From Halopseudomonas maritima (lineage in GTDB: Bacteria; Pseudomonadota; Gammaproteobacteria; Pseudomonadales; Pseudomonadaceae): a stretch of 64,000 nt of DNA. Position 1 is the stretch's first letter. Every line of letters begins with the position of its first letter. The notes beneath the pieces are model-generated. The model saw only the letters and a list, made by a program, of their open reading frames with translations. It did not search any database and was not told the origin of the DNA. The translations under genes and the position numbers were made by a program. The stretch lies in assembly GCF_021545785.1 (NCBI RefSeq), contig NZ_CP079801.1:1674001-1738000 (forward strand), in the 5' to 3' direction. Below are positions 27,081 to 36,600 of the stretch, one piece after another.

Positions 27081-28638
27081 CAACACTGATATTCTGCTGA
27101 CACTGAGCGCGGAGCTGTCCCGCGACACCCCGGCGCGCGCGCGCTTTGCGCGTCTGCTGCAGGGGCTGCGCCAGCTGATCCCCTGTGACGCAACCGCGCT
27201 GCTGCAGTTGCACGGCAACACCCTCATCCCACTGGCCGCGGACGGCCTCAGCCCCGACACCCTGGGGCGCCGCTTCGTGGTCGACGAGCACCCGCGCTTT
27301 GCACGCATCCTGCTCAGCCGCGAGCCAGTGCGCTTTGCCGCCGACTCACCGCTGCCCGACCCCTACGACGGCCTGATCAATGCGCCGCCCGAGCAACTGC
27401 ATGTGCACGATTGCCTGGGCGTCGCCCTGTATCTGGATGAGGCACCCTGGGGTGTGTTGACCCTGGACGCCCTCGAGCCGGACAGCTTCGAGCGCATCGA
27501 GCCACAATTGTTACGCCGCTTTATCAGACTCACCGAGGCCAACATCAAGCTGGCGGACCTGCTGGCACGCCTGCAGCAACGCGCCGACCAGAACCGTCAG
27601 GTTGCGCAGGCGCTGAGCGACGAACTGGGACAACAGACACTGATCGGTCAAAGCAAGGCCATGCAGGCGCTGCAACTGGACATCGAGATGGTGGCGCACT
27701 CCGACCTGCCCGTGCTGATTACCGGCGAAACCGGCGTTGGCAAGGAGCTGGTTGCCCGCCAGTTGCACGCCGGCTCGATGCGCGCCGACGCGCCGCTGGT
27801 GTACGTCAACTGCGCCGCACTGCCGGAGAGCCTGGTAGAGAGCGAGCTGTTCGGCCATACCCGTGGCGCCTTTTCCGGCGCAGCACAGGCCCGCGCCGGA
27901 CGCTTTGAGCTGGCCGATGGCGGCACCCTGTTTCTGGACGAGGTCGGTGAACTGCCCCTGCAGGTACAACCCAAGCTATTGCGCGCGCTACAAAATGGCG
28001 AGATTCAACGGGTCGGCAGCGACCATCAGCGCCAGGTTGATGTACGCATCATCGCAGCCACCAATCGTGACCTGCAGCAGGAGGTAGCGCGTGGCCAGTT
28101 TCGCGCGGATCTGTATCACCGCCTCAGCGTGTACCCGATCAAGGTGCCCAGTCTGCGCGAGCGCGGCCGCGACGTGCTATTACTCGCCGGTCACTTTCTT
28201 GAGCTGAATCGCCGCCGCCTCGGCCTGCGCGGCCTACGCCTGGAGCCCGCCACCCGCGACCTGTTACTGCGCTACGACTGGCCAGGCAACGTACGTGAAC
28301 TAGAACACCTGATCAGCCGCGCGGCGCTCAAGGCGCAGGCCACGACAGAGCCGCGTCGCCTGTCGAGCATCGGCCCTGCTCAGCTGGATATCCACCTCGA
28401 CGGCGAGGCACCCGCCGCCGCACCGGCACCCAGCATCCCGCTAGCGACGCCGGGCAGCACCCTGCGTGAGGCCACCGACGCCTTTCAGCGCCGGATGATT
28501 GAAGAGGCGCTGCTCCGTCACCACGGCAACCAGGCCGCTGTCGCCCGCGAGCTCGGGGTGGACCGAAGCAACTTCAGCCGCCTGCTGCAACGCCTGGGTA
28601 TTGCCTCGGCTCACGCCGCAAAACGCTCCTCCAGGTAG
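27076..28638 (+). CDS. norR: NorR/FhpR nitric-oxide-responsive sigma-54 activator
   Basis: A 520-aa enhancer-binding protein with an N-terminal GAF domain that would hold a non-haem iron sensing nitric oxide. The AAA+ domain follows, with Walker A GETGVGKE, Walker B GGTLFLDEVGE and an arginine-finger region. A Fis-type helix-turn-helix closes the protein (NQAAVARELGVDRSNFSRLLQRLG). The sigma-54 contact loop reads GAFSGA rather than GAFTGA. ATG 27076 is chosen because the family N-terminus (MTNTDILLTLSAELSRD) begins there. Its 3' end overlaps the convergent glutaredoxin-like gene by 28 bp. Confidence 0.92.
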   Translation: MTNTDILLTLSAELSRDTPARARFARLLQGLRQLIPCDATALLQLHGNTLIPLAADGLSPDTLGRRFVVDEHPRFARILLSREPVRFAADSPLPDPYDGLINAPPEQLHVHDCLGVALYLDEAPWGVLTLDALEPDSFERIEPQLLRRFIRLTEANIKLADLLARLQQRADQNRQVAQALSDELGQQTLIGQSKAMQALQLDIEMVAHSDLPVLITGETGVGKELVARQLHAGSMRADAPLVYVNCAALPESLVESELFGHTRGAFSGAAQARAGRFELADGGTLFLDEVGELPLQVQPKLLRALQNGEIQRVGSDHQRQVDVRIIAATNRDLQQEVARGQFRADLYHRLSVYPIKVPSLRERGRDVLLLAGHFLELNRRRLGLRGLRLEPATRDLLLRYDWPGNVRELEHLISRAALKAQATTEPRRLSSIGPAQLDIHLDGEAPAAAPAPSIPLATPGSTLREATDAFQRRMIEEALLRHHGNQAAVARELGVDRSNFSRLLQRLGIASAHAAKRSSR

Positions 28639-28979
28639 GCGTTGATCGCGCTGGACTCATACAGCCAGCGAGTCTGGCCAGCCTCGTCAATGCGCAGGCA
28701 GGGTACCTGGATCTTGCCGCCTTCGGTTGCCAGCGTTTGCCGATGCTCGGCGTTGTTGGCCGCATCGCGCAGCTCGACCGGCAGGTTCAGGCGGCGCAGG
28801 GTGCGACGGGTCTTCACGCAGAACGGGCAGCCGCGAAACTGGTACAACGCCAGGTCGGCAGCGGCGCGATCAACCTCGGCCTGTGCCTCGGGTGTGCGCT
28901 GCATCGGCCGCGGGCGCGTGATAAAGCTGATAAAGATAACAAGCTGGCCGGCCAGCACCCGTAGCGCCTTGACGAACAT
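28611..28979 (-). CDS. Membrane-anchored glutaredoxin-like protein
   Basis: A 122-aa protein with an N-terminal hydrophobic segment (about residues 5-22), then a thioredoxin-fold domain with the redox motif CPFC in LYQFRGCPFCVKTRR. VPCLRIDE (cis-Pro region) and LYESSAINAYLEERF follow. The tail resembles glutathione S-transferase N-domains and GrxB. It probably acts as a thiol-disulfide or glutathione-linked reductase at the inner membrane. It converges on norR with a 28-bp overlap of coding sequence. Confidence 0.8.
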   Translation of the reverse strand: MFVKALRVLAGQLVIFISFITRPRPMQRTPEAQAEVDRAAADLALYQFRGCPFCVKTRRTLRRLNLPVELRDAANNAEHRQTLATEGGKIQVPCLRIDEAGQTRWLYESSAINAYLEERFAA

Positions 28980-29074
28980 GGCAATCCCCTGAGTTGAAAT
29001 GTGCCGCGCAGGATACCCTGTCTCCCCTTGTCACCCAACATGACCTGACCAACGCAACGGGGCATAATCTCGCC

Positions 29075-29299
29075 ATGAAGCCCGAAGACCTCCTCCTGCT
29101 GGTTACCCGCGAAATGCCGTACGGCAAGTACAAGGGTCGCCTGATTGCCGACCTGCCCGGTCACTATCTCAACTGGTTTGCCCGCGAAGGCTTTCCAAAA
29201 GGCGAGATAGGCCGCCTGCTGCAGCTGATGCAGGAGATCGACCACAACGGCCTGGCACCCCTGCTTGAGCCCCTGCGAACCCGCCCCCGCAGCACCTAG
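29075..29299 (+). CDS. DUF3820 small protein
   Basis: A 74-aa protein with the family pattern MPYGKYKGRLIADLPGHYLNWFAREGFPKGEIGRLL. The function is not known; the compact basic fold is sometimes proposed to bind nucleic acid. ATG 29075 begins the conserved part, and the frame upstream to 28994 is the leader. The gene is divergent from the glutaredoxin-like gene. Confidence 0.8.
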   Translation: MKPEDLLLLVTREMPYGKYKGRLIADLPGHYLNWFAREGFPKGEIGRLLQLMQEIDHNGLAPLLEPLRTRPRST

Positions 29300-29481
29300 G
29301 GAAGCACCGATAATTCCACCGGGCGAGGGCATGAAGAATTGATTTGCGCCTCTATGGCATTCAATTGACGCCATAAATCTGTCTTTTCCGGTCAAAACGC
29401 GCTAACCACTGGACTTATTGGCCATGAGCCACTATTGATGGCTGGACAGGCCATTTGTGGTCGCATCAGGGAAGTGCTCTC

Positions 29482-30783
29482 ATGTTTCGCAAACTGTTCG
29501 CCAAGGATACGGCGCGCCAGCAGACGCATTCTGCTCATCAACAGGCCTTTATAGACGCCATCCGGCACAACAACGCGGTCATCGAGTTTGCGCCAGATGG
29601 CACCATCATCGATGCCAATGACACCTTCTTACAGCTGGTTGGCTACCACCTGCATGAGATTCAGGGCCACCACCACGCCCTCTTCTGCCCGCCCGATTAC
29701 GCCGCCAGCGAAGCTTACCGGCAGTTCTGGCAACAGTTGCGCGAGGGCCGCGCGCAGAGCGGCGAGTTTGCCCGTCTGGGCCAGGGCGGCCGGCGGGTCT
29801 GGTTGCAGGCCAACTACTTCCCGGTTATCCGTGAGGGTGTCACCGTGCGCGTGGTCAAGCTGGCCAGCGACGTTACCGCCAAGGCCAATCAGCGCCGCGA
29901 AACCCAGGCGGTGATCGAGGCGCTGGATCGCTCCCAGGCGGTCATCGAATTCACCCCCGCAGGAGACATCCTGCACGCCAACGACAACTTCCTGCAGGCC
30001 ATGGGTTATCAACTGGAGCAGATCGTCGGCCAACACCACCGACTGTTCTGCGACCCTGACTTTTACAGCAAAAACCCGGACTTCTGGGATGAACTGGCGG
30101 CCGGGCGCTTTCGCTCCGGGCAGTTTCATCGTCTGCGCCGCGATGGCAGCGACATCTGGCTGGAAGCCACCTACAACCCGGTGTTTGACGCCAGCGGGCG
30201 CGTCGTCAAGGTGGTCAAGTTCGCCAGCGACATCAGCCAGCAGATCAATCAGACCAACTCCCTGCGCGACATTACCGGCGCCGTGCACGCTGCGGTGCAC
30301 ACCACCCTGCGTCACGCCGACGACGGCACCAGCGTACTCAGCAACGCGGTTGCTGCGGCCGAACGCATCAGCGGTGCGGTGGACAAGTCGGCGGGCTACG
30401 CAGCCGAGTTGGTGACCCAGTCCGGCCGCATCAGCGACATCGTCGGCACCATCAGCAGCATCGCCGAACAAACCAACCTGTTGGCCCTCAACGCCGCTAT
30501 CGAGGCCGCCCGCGCCGGCGAGCAGGGCCGTGGCTTTGCGGTGGTTGCCGATGAGGTACGGCAACTGGCCAACCGGGCGCAGCGCTCCACCGTAGAGATT
30601 CGCGAGCTGGTCGAAACCAACCGCTCGCTGGCCAACCGCATGGGCGAGCAGATGCAGACTGCCAGCCACTGCGCAGGTGAGGGCGCGGACCTGGTGCAGC
30701 AGGCAGCCAGCGTGTTTGCCGCCGTGCGTGCCGACGCTAGCAGTCTGACCGAGCTGATCGAACCACGCGGCAACGCAGCCTGA
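29482..30783 (+). CDS. bdlA: PAS-PAS-MCP soluble chemoreceptor, BdlA-like
   Basis: A 433-aa cytoplasmic signalling protein without membrane segments. It has two tandem PAS domains (about residues 20-125 and 140-255), each with a VIEF...DGxI..AND.FLQxxGY..xxI.GxHH start. A methyl-accepting signalling tip follows (IVGTISSIAEQTNLLALNAAIEAARAGEQGRGFAVVADEVRQLA). This is the architecture of P. aeruginosa BdlA (417 aa), which controls biofilm dispersion in response to nitric oxide and nutrients. Nearness to hmp and norR fits a nitric-oxide theme. The 182-bp upstream spacer has an imperfect dyad (TATGGC/GCCATA, 29353-29375). Identity with BdlA rather than a paralogue is likely but unproven. Confidence 0.78.
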   Translation: MFRKLFAKDTARQQTHSAHQQAFIDAIRHNNAVIEFAPDGTIIDANDTFLQLVGYHLHEIQGHHHALFCPPDYAASEAYRQFWQQLREGRAQSGEFARLGQGGRRVWLQANYFPVIREGVTVRVVKLASDVTAKANQRRETQAVIEALDRSQAVIEFTPAGDILHANDNFLQAMGYQLEQIVGQHHRLFCDPDFYSKNPDFWDELAAGRFRSGQFHRLRRDGSDIWLEATYNPVFDASGRVVKVVKFASDISQQINQTNSLRDITGAVHAAVHTTLRHADDGTSVLSNAVAAAERISGAVDKSAGYAAELVTQSGRISDIVGTISSIAEQTNLLALNAAIEAARAGEQGRGFAVVADEVRQLANRAQRSTVEIRELVETNRSLANRMGEQMQTASHCAGEGADLVQQAASVFAAVRADASSLTELIEPRGNAA

Positions 30784-30856
30784 AACGCCCGCACCATGGG
30801 CTATGCTGAACGCACGGGCGCACATCCGGCGCACCGGGCTGACAGAGGAGCCGCTC

Positions 30857-31456
30857 ATGGCCAAGATGCTGGTGTTGTACCACTCGATGTACGGGCACAT
30901 TGAAACCCTGGCGCAGGTTGTCGCCGAAGGTGCGCGACAGGTACCGGGGCTGCAGGTGACCATCAAGCGGGTACCGGAAACCATGCCTGAAGAGGCCTTC
31001 AAGGCCGCCGGCGGCAAAACCGATCAGGCTGCCGAGGTGGCCAGCCCCGGCGAGGTGGCCGAGTACGACGCCATCGTGCTGGGCACCCCGACACGCTTTG
31101 GCAACATGTCCGGGCAAATGCGCACCTTCCTCGATCAGACAGGCGGCCTGTGGGCCAAAGGCGCGCTGCACGGCAAGATCGCCAGCGTATTTACCTCCAC
31201 CGGCACCGGCGGCGGGCAGGAAATGACCATTACCTCCACCTGGACCACACTGGCGCACCACGGCATGATTCTGCTGCCAATCGGCTACGGCACCAAGGAG
31301 CTGGCCGATATTGAGCACGGCAAGGGCGGCACGCCCTACGGCGCCTCCACCATCGCCGGTGGCGACGGCTCACGCCAGCCGGATGCACGCGAACGTGCCA
31401 TTGCGCGCTACCAAGGCAAATACGTCGCCGGCATTACGCAAAAACTGTTTGGTTGA
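30857..31456 (+). CDS. wrbA: NAD(P)H:quinone oxidoreductase WrbA, copy 1
   Basis: A 199-aa flavodoxin-like FMN protein that reduces quinones by two electrons, limiting semiquinone and oxidative damage. The FMN phosphate loop is at HSMYGHIETLA, with GTPTRFGNMSGQMR and STGTGGGQE as further FMN and active-site loops. ATG 30857 follows AGAGGAG; the upstream frame from 30803 does not match the family. It is followed 144 bp later by a copy of the same length that differs at about 19 residues. Confidence 0.93.
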   Translation: MAKMLVLYHSMYGHIETLAQVVAEGARQVPGLQVTIKRVPETMPEEAFKAAGGKTDQAAEVASPGEVAEYDAIVLGTPTRFGNMSGQMRTFLDQTGGLWAKGALHGKIASVFTSTGTGGGQEMTITSTWTTLAHHGMILLPIGYGTKELADIEHGKGGTPYGASTIAGGDGSRQPDARERAIARYQGKYVAGITQKLFG

Positions 31457-31490
31457 GCTACCTGCGGCAGCGGTCTGGGGTCAGGTCGCT

Positions 31491-31582
31491 GGGTGAAAAG
31501 GCACATTGAATTATGGTTATAATCTTATTAAGATTGCGACCATCATTTATTAGAGCAGCCGCTCAACGCCGCCTTTTCACCC
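31491..31582. promoter_or_regulatory. Promoter and operator region of the second wrbA
   Basis: A perfect 12-bp inverted repeat (GGGTGAAAAGGC 31491-31502, GCCTTTTCACCC 31571-31582) encloses an AT-rich block. Inside it are a consensus -10 TATAAT (31518-31523) and, overlapping its downstream side, the dyad AATCTTATTAAGATT (31521-31535). No -35 element is clear. The layout suggests repressor control of copy 2 separately from copy 1. Confidence 0.65.
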
Positions 31583-31600
31583 ACAGCAGGAGCAAAACCC

Positions 31601-32200
31601 ATGGCCAGAATGCTGGTGCTTTACCATTCCATGTACGGACACATTGAAACCCTGGCGCAGGTGGTTGCCGAAGGCGCGCGCCAGGTCGCCGGCGTTGAGG
31701 TGACCATCAAGCGCGTACCGGAAACCATGCCGGATGACGCCTTCAAAGCCGCCGGCGGCAGAACCGATCAGGCCGCTGAGATCGCCAGCCCCGGCGAGCT
31801 GGCCGACTACGACGCCATCGTATTGGGCACGCCAACGCGCTTTGGCAACATGTCTGGCCAGATGCGCACCTTCCTCGACCAGACTGGCGGGCTGTGGGCC
31901 AAGGGTGCACTGCACGGCAAGGTCGCCAGCGTGTTTACCGCCACTGGCTCCGGCGGCGGCCAGGAAATGACCATCACGTCCACCTGGACCACCCTAGCTC
32001 ACCACGGCATGATCCTGCTGCCGATTGGCTACGGCGCCAAGGAGCTGGCCGATACCGAGCACGGCAAGGGCGGCACGCCCTACGGCGCCTCTACCATCGC
32101 CGGCGGTGACGGCTCGCGCCAACCGGATGCGCGTGAACGGGTCATTGCCCGTTATCAAGGCAAGTATGTCGCCGAAGTGACGCAGCAGCTGTTTGGCTGA
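31601..32200 (+). CDS. wrbA: NAD(P)H:quinone oxidoreductase WrbA, copy 2
   Basis: The same length (199 aa) and motifs as the upstream copy, with about 90 percent identical residues by eye. Most changes are conservative (K/R, E/D, I/V, S/A), so both copies appear functional and under selection. ACAGCAGGAGC gives a good ribosome site. It has its own promoter region with two dyads, unlike copy 1. A recent tandem duplication, or gene conversion between copies, would explain the similarity. Confidence 0.93.
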   Translation: MARMLVLYHSMYGHIETLAQVVAEGARQVAGVEVTIKRVPETMPDDAFKAAGGRTDQAAEIASPGELADYDAIVLGTPTRFGNMSGQMRTFLDQTGGLWAKGALHGKVASVFTATGSGGGQEMTITSTWTTLAHHGMILLPIGYGAKELADTEHGKGGTPYGASTIAGGDGSRQPDARERVIARYQGKYVAEVTQQLFG

Positions 32201-32230
32201 CCGGGTTACAAGGTGCATAACGGTGTCGGC

Positions 32231-32246
32231 TGCGCCTGCAGGCGCA
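32231..32246. repeat. TGCGCCTGCAGGCGCA palindrome
   Basis: A perfect 16-bp palindrome between the second wrbA and the SDR gene. It could end the wrbA transcript, though no T-run follows. Confidence 0.5.
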
Positions 32247-32298
32247 ACGACCATCGCCCCTACCACCATGCTGCCGCGAGGCATGCCGGAGAGCGCTG

Positions 32299-33090
32299 GT
32301 GACCACCACAGACCCCCAAACTGCAATGATCACCGGCGCCTCCAGCGGCATTGGCGCCACCTACGCGCAGCGCCTGGCGGCGCGCGGCTACAACCTGCTG
32401 CTGATCGCCCGCAATGAAGCGCGCCTGCAGCAACTGGCCGCTGAACTCGCCGCCTGCCACGGCGTACAGGCGGATCTGCTGTGTGTCGACCTGGAGCAGC
32501 ACAGCGGCATTGAGAAAGCGGCTGAGCGGCTGCGCAGCGACGCGCAAATCAGCCTGCTGGTCAACTGCGCCGGGGTCGCCCTCAACGGCGGCCTGGGCGA
32601 GGCGGATCTGGACAGCACCCACAGCCTGCTGCAACTCAACCTGCTGGCCCTGACCATGCTGTCCAGCGCCGCAGCGGTGCGGTTCAGCCTGGCCGGGCGC
32701 GGCGCCATCATCAATATCGGCGCGCTGGTTGCGCTGTCGCCGGAGCGCGGTAACGCTATCTATAGCGCCAGCAAAGCCTACGTGCTGAACCTCAGCCAAA
32801 GCCTGTGCAGCGAGCTGAGTGGCAGCGGGGTACAGGTGCAGGTAGTGCTGCCCGGTATCACCCGCACGGAACTGCTGGAACGCGCCGGCAGCTCACTGGC
32901 GCACATCCCGCCAAGCATGGTGATGGAAGTAGAAGACCTGGTGGACGCTGCCTTGCGCGGCTTTGATCAGGGCGAGCTGGTGACTATTCCTTCGCTGCAG
33001 GACAGCAGCGAGTGGCAGGCGCTGACCCAGGCCAGGCTGCAGCTGGCCCCCAACCTGTCACATAACCAGCCGGCAGCGCGCTACAGCTGA
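32299..33090 (+). CDS. SDR-family oxidoreductase, GTG start
   Basis: A 263-aa classical short-chain dehydrogenase. The cofactor motif is TGASSGIG (about residues 12-19), NCAG follows near residue 89, and the catalytic Tyr-Lys is YSASKAYV. A GTG at 32299 with GGAGA upstream is the likely start. A convergent TetR gene of the minus-strand efflux operon ends 18 bp downstream. The substrate is unknown. Confidence 0.85.
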   Translation: MTTTDPQTAMITGASSGIGATYAQRLAARGYNLLLIARNEARLQQLAAELAACHGVQADLLCVDLEQHSGIEKAAERLRSDAQISLLVNCAGVALNGGLGEADLDSTHSLLQLNLLALTMLSSAAAVRFSLAGRGAIINIGALVALSPERGNAIYSASKAYVLNLSQSLCSELSGSGVQVQVVLPGITRTELLERAGSSLAHIPPSMVMEVEDLVDAALRGFDQGELVTIPSLQDSSEWQALTQARLQLAPNLSHNQPAARYS

Positions 33091-33107
33091 GGGCCACGGC
33101 CTGCCGT

Positions 33108-33671
33108 TCAGGCCGACTCGGTGAGCGCTTTCAACTGCTCGCGGGTGGTGCTCAGCAACTCGGTCGCCAGCGCTTCGTCCTTGACGCTACGCGACAGCAA
33201 CAGTGAACCGACCATCGCCGAGAGCACCAGCATGGCCTGTGCGCGACTATCGTCACCGTGCAGCTTACTGGCGATGTTGTTCAGCCGGTCTTCCACCACC
33301 TCATCGGTAATCTCGCTCTGCTGACCACGCTGACCCAGCTCGGCGGACACCGTGGGTAGCGGACAGCCCACCCCCGGGTTGTGCCTGTGGCTGTCCGACA
33401 GGTAGGTGTCGATCAGCGCACCGAGCGGCACATCCGGGCCGGTGTGCATGGCGAGCGAGGTCTTCAACCCGTCTACCGCGTGGCGCAGAGCCTTTTCGAC
33501 CAGTTCATCCTTGGATTTGAAATGCGCATAGAAGCCACCGTGGGTCAGGCCCAGCGCCTTCATCAAAGGCTGCAGGCCAGTGGCGCCCACCCCGTCGGCG
33601 CGAAAGCGACGGGCCGCCTCATCAAGGATCAGCTGATGGGTTTTGGCCTTGTGGTCTTCTGAATAGCGCAT
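33108..33671 (-). CDS. TetR/AcrR-family regulator
   Basis: A 187-aa repressor with the N-terminal helix-turn-helix DGVGATGLQPLMKALGLTHGGFYAHFKSKDELV and a ligand-binding C-terminal domain. It follows the RND permease on the same strand, 28 bp after its stop, so it is probably the last gene of that operon and its local controller. The target is inferred from position. Confidence 0.87.
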   Translation of the reverse strand: MRYSEDHKAKTHQLILDEAARRFRADGVGATGLQPLMKALGLTHGGFYAHFKSKDELVEKALRHAVDGLKTSLAMHTGPDVPLGALIDTYLSDSHRHNPGVGCPLPTVSAELGQRGQQSEITDEVVEDRLNNIASKLHGDDSRAQAMLVLSAMVGSLLLSRSVKDEALATELLSTTREQLKALTESA

Positions 33672-33699
33672 GACGCCTCCGGTTATTGAATGCCGACCG

Positions 33700-36600
33700 T
33701 CATCTTACGCCTATTGCCGGCTCGCTGGCACTACCCGCTGACGAACGCGACAGCACCAACATGCACAGCGCCGGCAGGAACAGCAGGGTCAGCAGGGTGC
33801 CCATCACCACACCGCCAATCAGCACGCAGGCCAGCGAGGCCCAGAACACCGAAAAGGTCAGCGGGATAAAGGCCAGTGCAGCCGCCAGCGCGGTAAGAAT
33901 GACCGGCCGGGCGCGGCGCACCGTGGCCTCGATCACCGCTTCGCGCACGGCCATGCCGGCGCGCTGGTTCTGCTCTATTTGATCGGTAAAGATCAGCGTG
34001 TTGCGCATCAGAATGCCGCCAATGCCGATCAGCGCCAGAATCGCGTTAAAGCCGAACGGCTGGTTGAACAGCAGCATGGCCGGCACCGCGCCAATCAGCC
34101 CCAGCGGCGCGGTGGCAAACACCATGAACATCTGCCCGAACGAGCGCACCTGCAACATGATTACCACCAGCATCAGCAGAATCATGATCGGGAACAACGC
34201 CGACAACGCCTTGTTGGCAATCGCGCTCTCTTCCACCGGCCCGCCGATGGTAATGCTGTAGCCCGCCGGCAGCCCGGCGACGATGTCCTCCAGGTCGCGG
34301 TAGGCGGCCATGGCTGCATCCGGCGGCTGGGTACCGGCAACGATATCGGCGCGCACCTCAAAGGTTGGCTCGCGATCTCGGCGGCGCAGGACCGGGTCTT
34401 CCATCACCGGCTCAAAGTGCCCCACTTGGCGCAGGGCGATGGACTGGCCGGCGTCGTTGCTGAGGGTCAGATCCTCGATGGCGCCCAGATTCTGCCGCTG
34501 CGCATCCACCGCCCGCACCATAACGCTGACCGTGCGCGTGCCTTCGCGCACTTCGGTAATCGGGTTACCGGACAGCAGCGCATTGATCTGCGATTTGACC
34601 TGCGCCGGAGTAAAGCCGAGCAGCCGCAGGCGGTCCTGATCCAGCACCAGGCGGTAGCTGGCGGCGCGCTCGCCCCAGTCGATAAAGGTATCGCGGGTCA
34701 ATGCGTTGGCGTCCACCCGCTCGCGCACCTGCTCGGCCAGCGCGCGCAGGGTGTCGAGGTCCGGGCCACTGACGCGGAACACCACCGGGAAGGGCACCGG
34801 CGGGCCAAACACCAACTGGGTAACGCGCACCCGTGCACCGGGAAAGGCGCCGTCGGCAATACGCTGACGCAGGCTGCTCATCAGCGCATCGCGGGTGTCG
34901 GCATCCGGGGTCTGCACAATCAGCTTGGCGAAGGCAGCGTCCGGCAGCTCGGGGTTGAGCGACAGGAAGAAACGTGGCGCGCCCCCCCCTACGTAGGAGT
35001 CCACCATCAGGGTTTGCGGCTCGGCCATGATCACCTGCTCGACCCGCCCCACCATCGCCTCGGTGTTCTTGAAGGCGGTGCCCGGCGGCATGTAGACCTC
35101 AACAATCACCTCAGAGCGATCGGAGTTGGGGAAGAACTGCTTGTTCACCACCTTCATGCCCATCACGCTGAGTACAAAGGCAACCAGCACCAGGGCGCTG
35201 ACCAGCCAGCGCTGGCGCACGCAAAACTGCACCATGGCTCGCAGGCGCTGGTAATTGGGGCCGTCGTACAGCGCCTCGTGGCCGCCAGCCTTGCCCTCGA
35301 TCTTCGGCAGCATCTTCACCCCCAGATAGGGCGTGAACACCACCGCCACCACCCAGGAGGCGATCAGCGCAAAACCGACAATCCAGAAGATGTTGCCGGC
35401 GTACTCCCCGGCGCCGGAGCGGGCAAAGCCAACCGGCAGAAAGCCGATGATGGTCACCAGGGTGCCGGTCAGCATCGGCGCCGCGGTAGATGACCAGGCG
35501 TAGGTCGCAGCCGCCAGCCGGTCCATGCCTTCCTCCAGCTTCACCACCATCATCTCGATGGCGATGATGGCGTCATCCACCAGCAGGCCTAACGACAGAA
35601 TCAGCGCGCCCAGGGTAATGCGATCAAACTCGCGGCCGGTCATCATCATCACCACAAAGACGATGGCCAGGGTCAGCGGCACCGCCGCCACCACCACCAG
35701 CCCAACGCGAAAGCCCAGCGCCAGCAGGCTGACCAGCATCACCACACCCAGGGCCACGAAGAACTTGAGCATGAACTCGTCAACCGCGTTGCGAATCTTG
35801 CTGGCCTGGTCCGAAACCTTTTCAAAATGGATGCCCAGCGGCAGGCTGTCATGCACCCGCTGCTCCTCGGCCTGCAGCGAGGTGTCCAGATCCAGGCCGT
35901 TGAAGTGCGGCTCCATGATCACCCCGAGCATCAGCGCCGGCTTGCCCTGGTGGCGAATGCGGTAGCTGGCCGGGTCTTCATAGCCCTGACGCACTTCGGC
36001 CACGTCGGCGATGCGCAGCACCCGCCCGTTAGCGACCACCGGTACATTCTCGATCTGCTCAAGCGAACTGAAAGCGCCATCCACACGGATATACGCGCGC
36101 GGGCCGGCGGTTTCTACCGAGCCGGCCGGCGCTACCGCGTTTTGCCGCGCCAGCGCGGTAAAGATCTGCTCCGGGGTCAGCCCCAGGGTCGCCAGACGCT
36201 GGTAGGAAAATTCAACATAAATGCGCTGCGCCTGCTCACCCAGAATGTTGACCTTCTTCACCCCCGGCAGCTGCAGAAAGTTCTGCCGCAGCTGCTCGGC
36301 CAGCTGCACCAGTTGCCGGTGTGGCAACTGGCCGGCTTCCAGCGCGTAGAGCGCAAAGTAAACGTCGTTGTATTCGTCGTTGAAGAAGGGACCGGCTACG
36401 CCGGAGGGCAGTTTGCTGGCCTCATCACCCAGCTTCTTGCGGGTCTGGTAGAACAGCTCGGGGATCAGCTCGGGCGGCGCAGCATTGGAAAAGATCACCT
36501 TCATCGAGACAAAGCCCGGCTGTGCGGTGGTTTCCACCCGGTCGTAGTAATCCAGCTCCTGCAGCCGCTTCTCCAGCCGATCTGCCACCTGCTCCTGCAT

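Noticed and set aside
29353..29375. Dyad TATGGC/GCCATA upstream of the bdlA-like gene as a NorR box.
   Set aside because: It lacks the GT-N7-AC pattern and is not centred; kept only as a remark in the gene entry.
34982..34989. Run of eight C inside the second RND permease as a phase-variation tract.
   Set aside because: The frame is intact and the run encodes Gly codons normal for this GC content; one sequence cannot show length variation.
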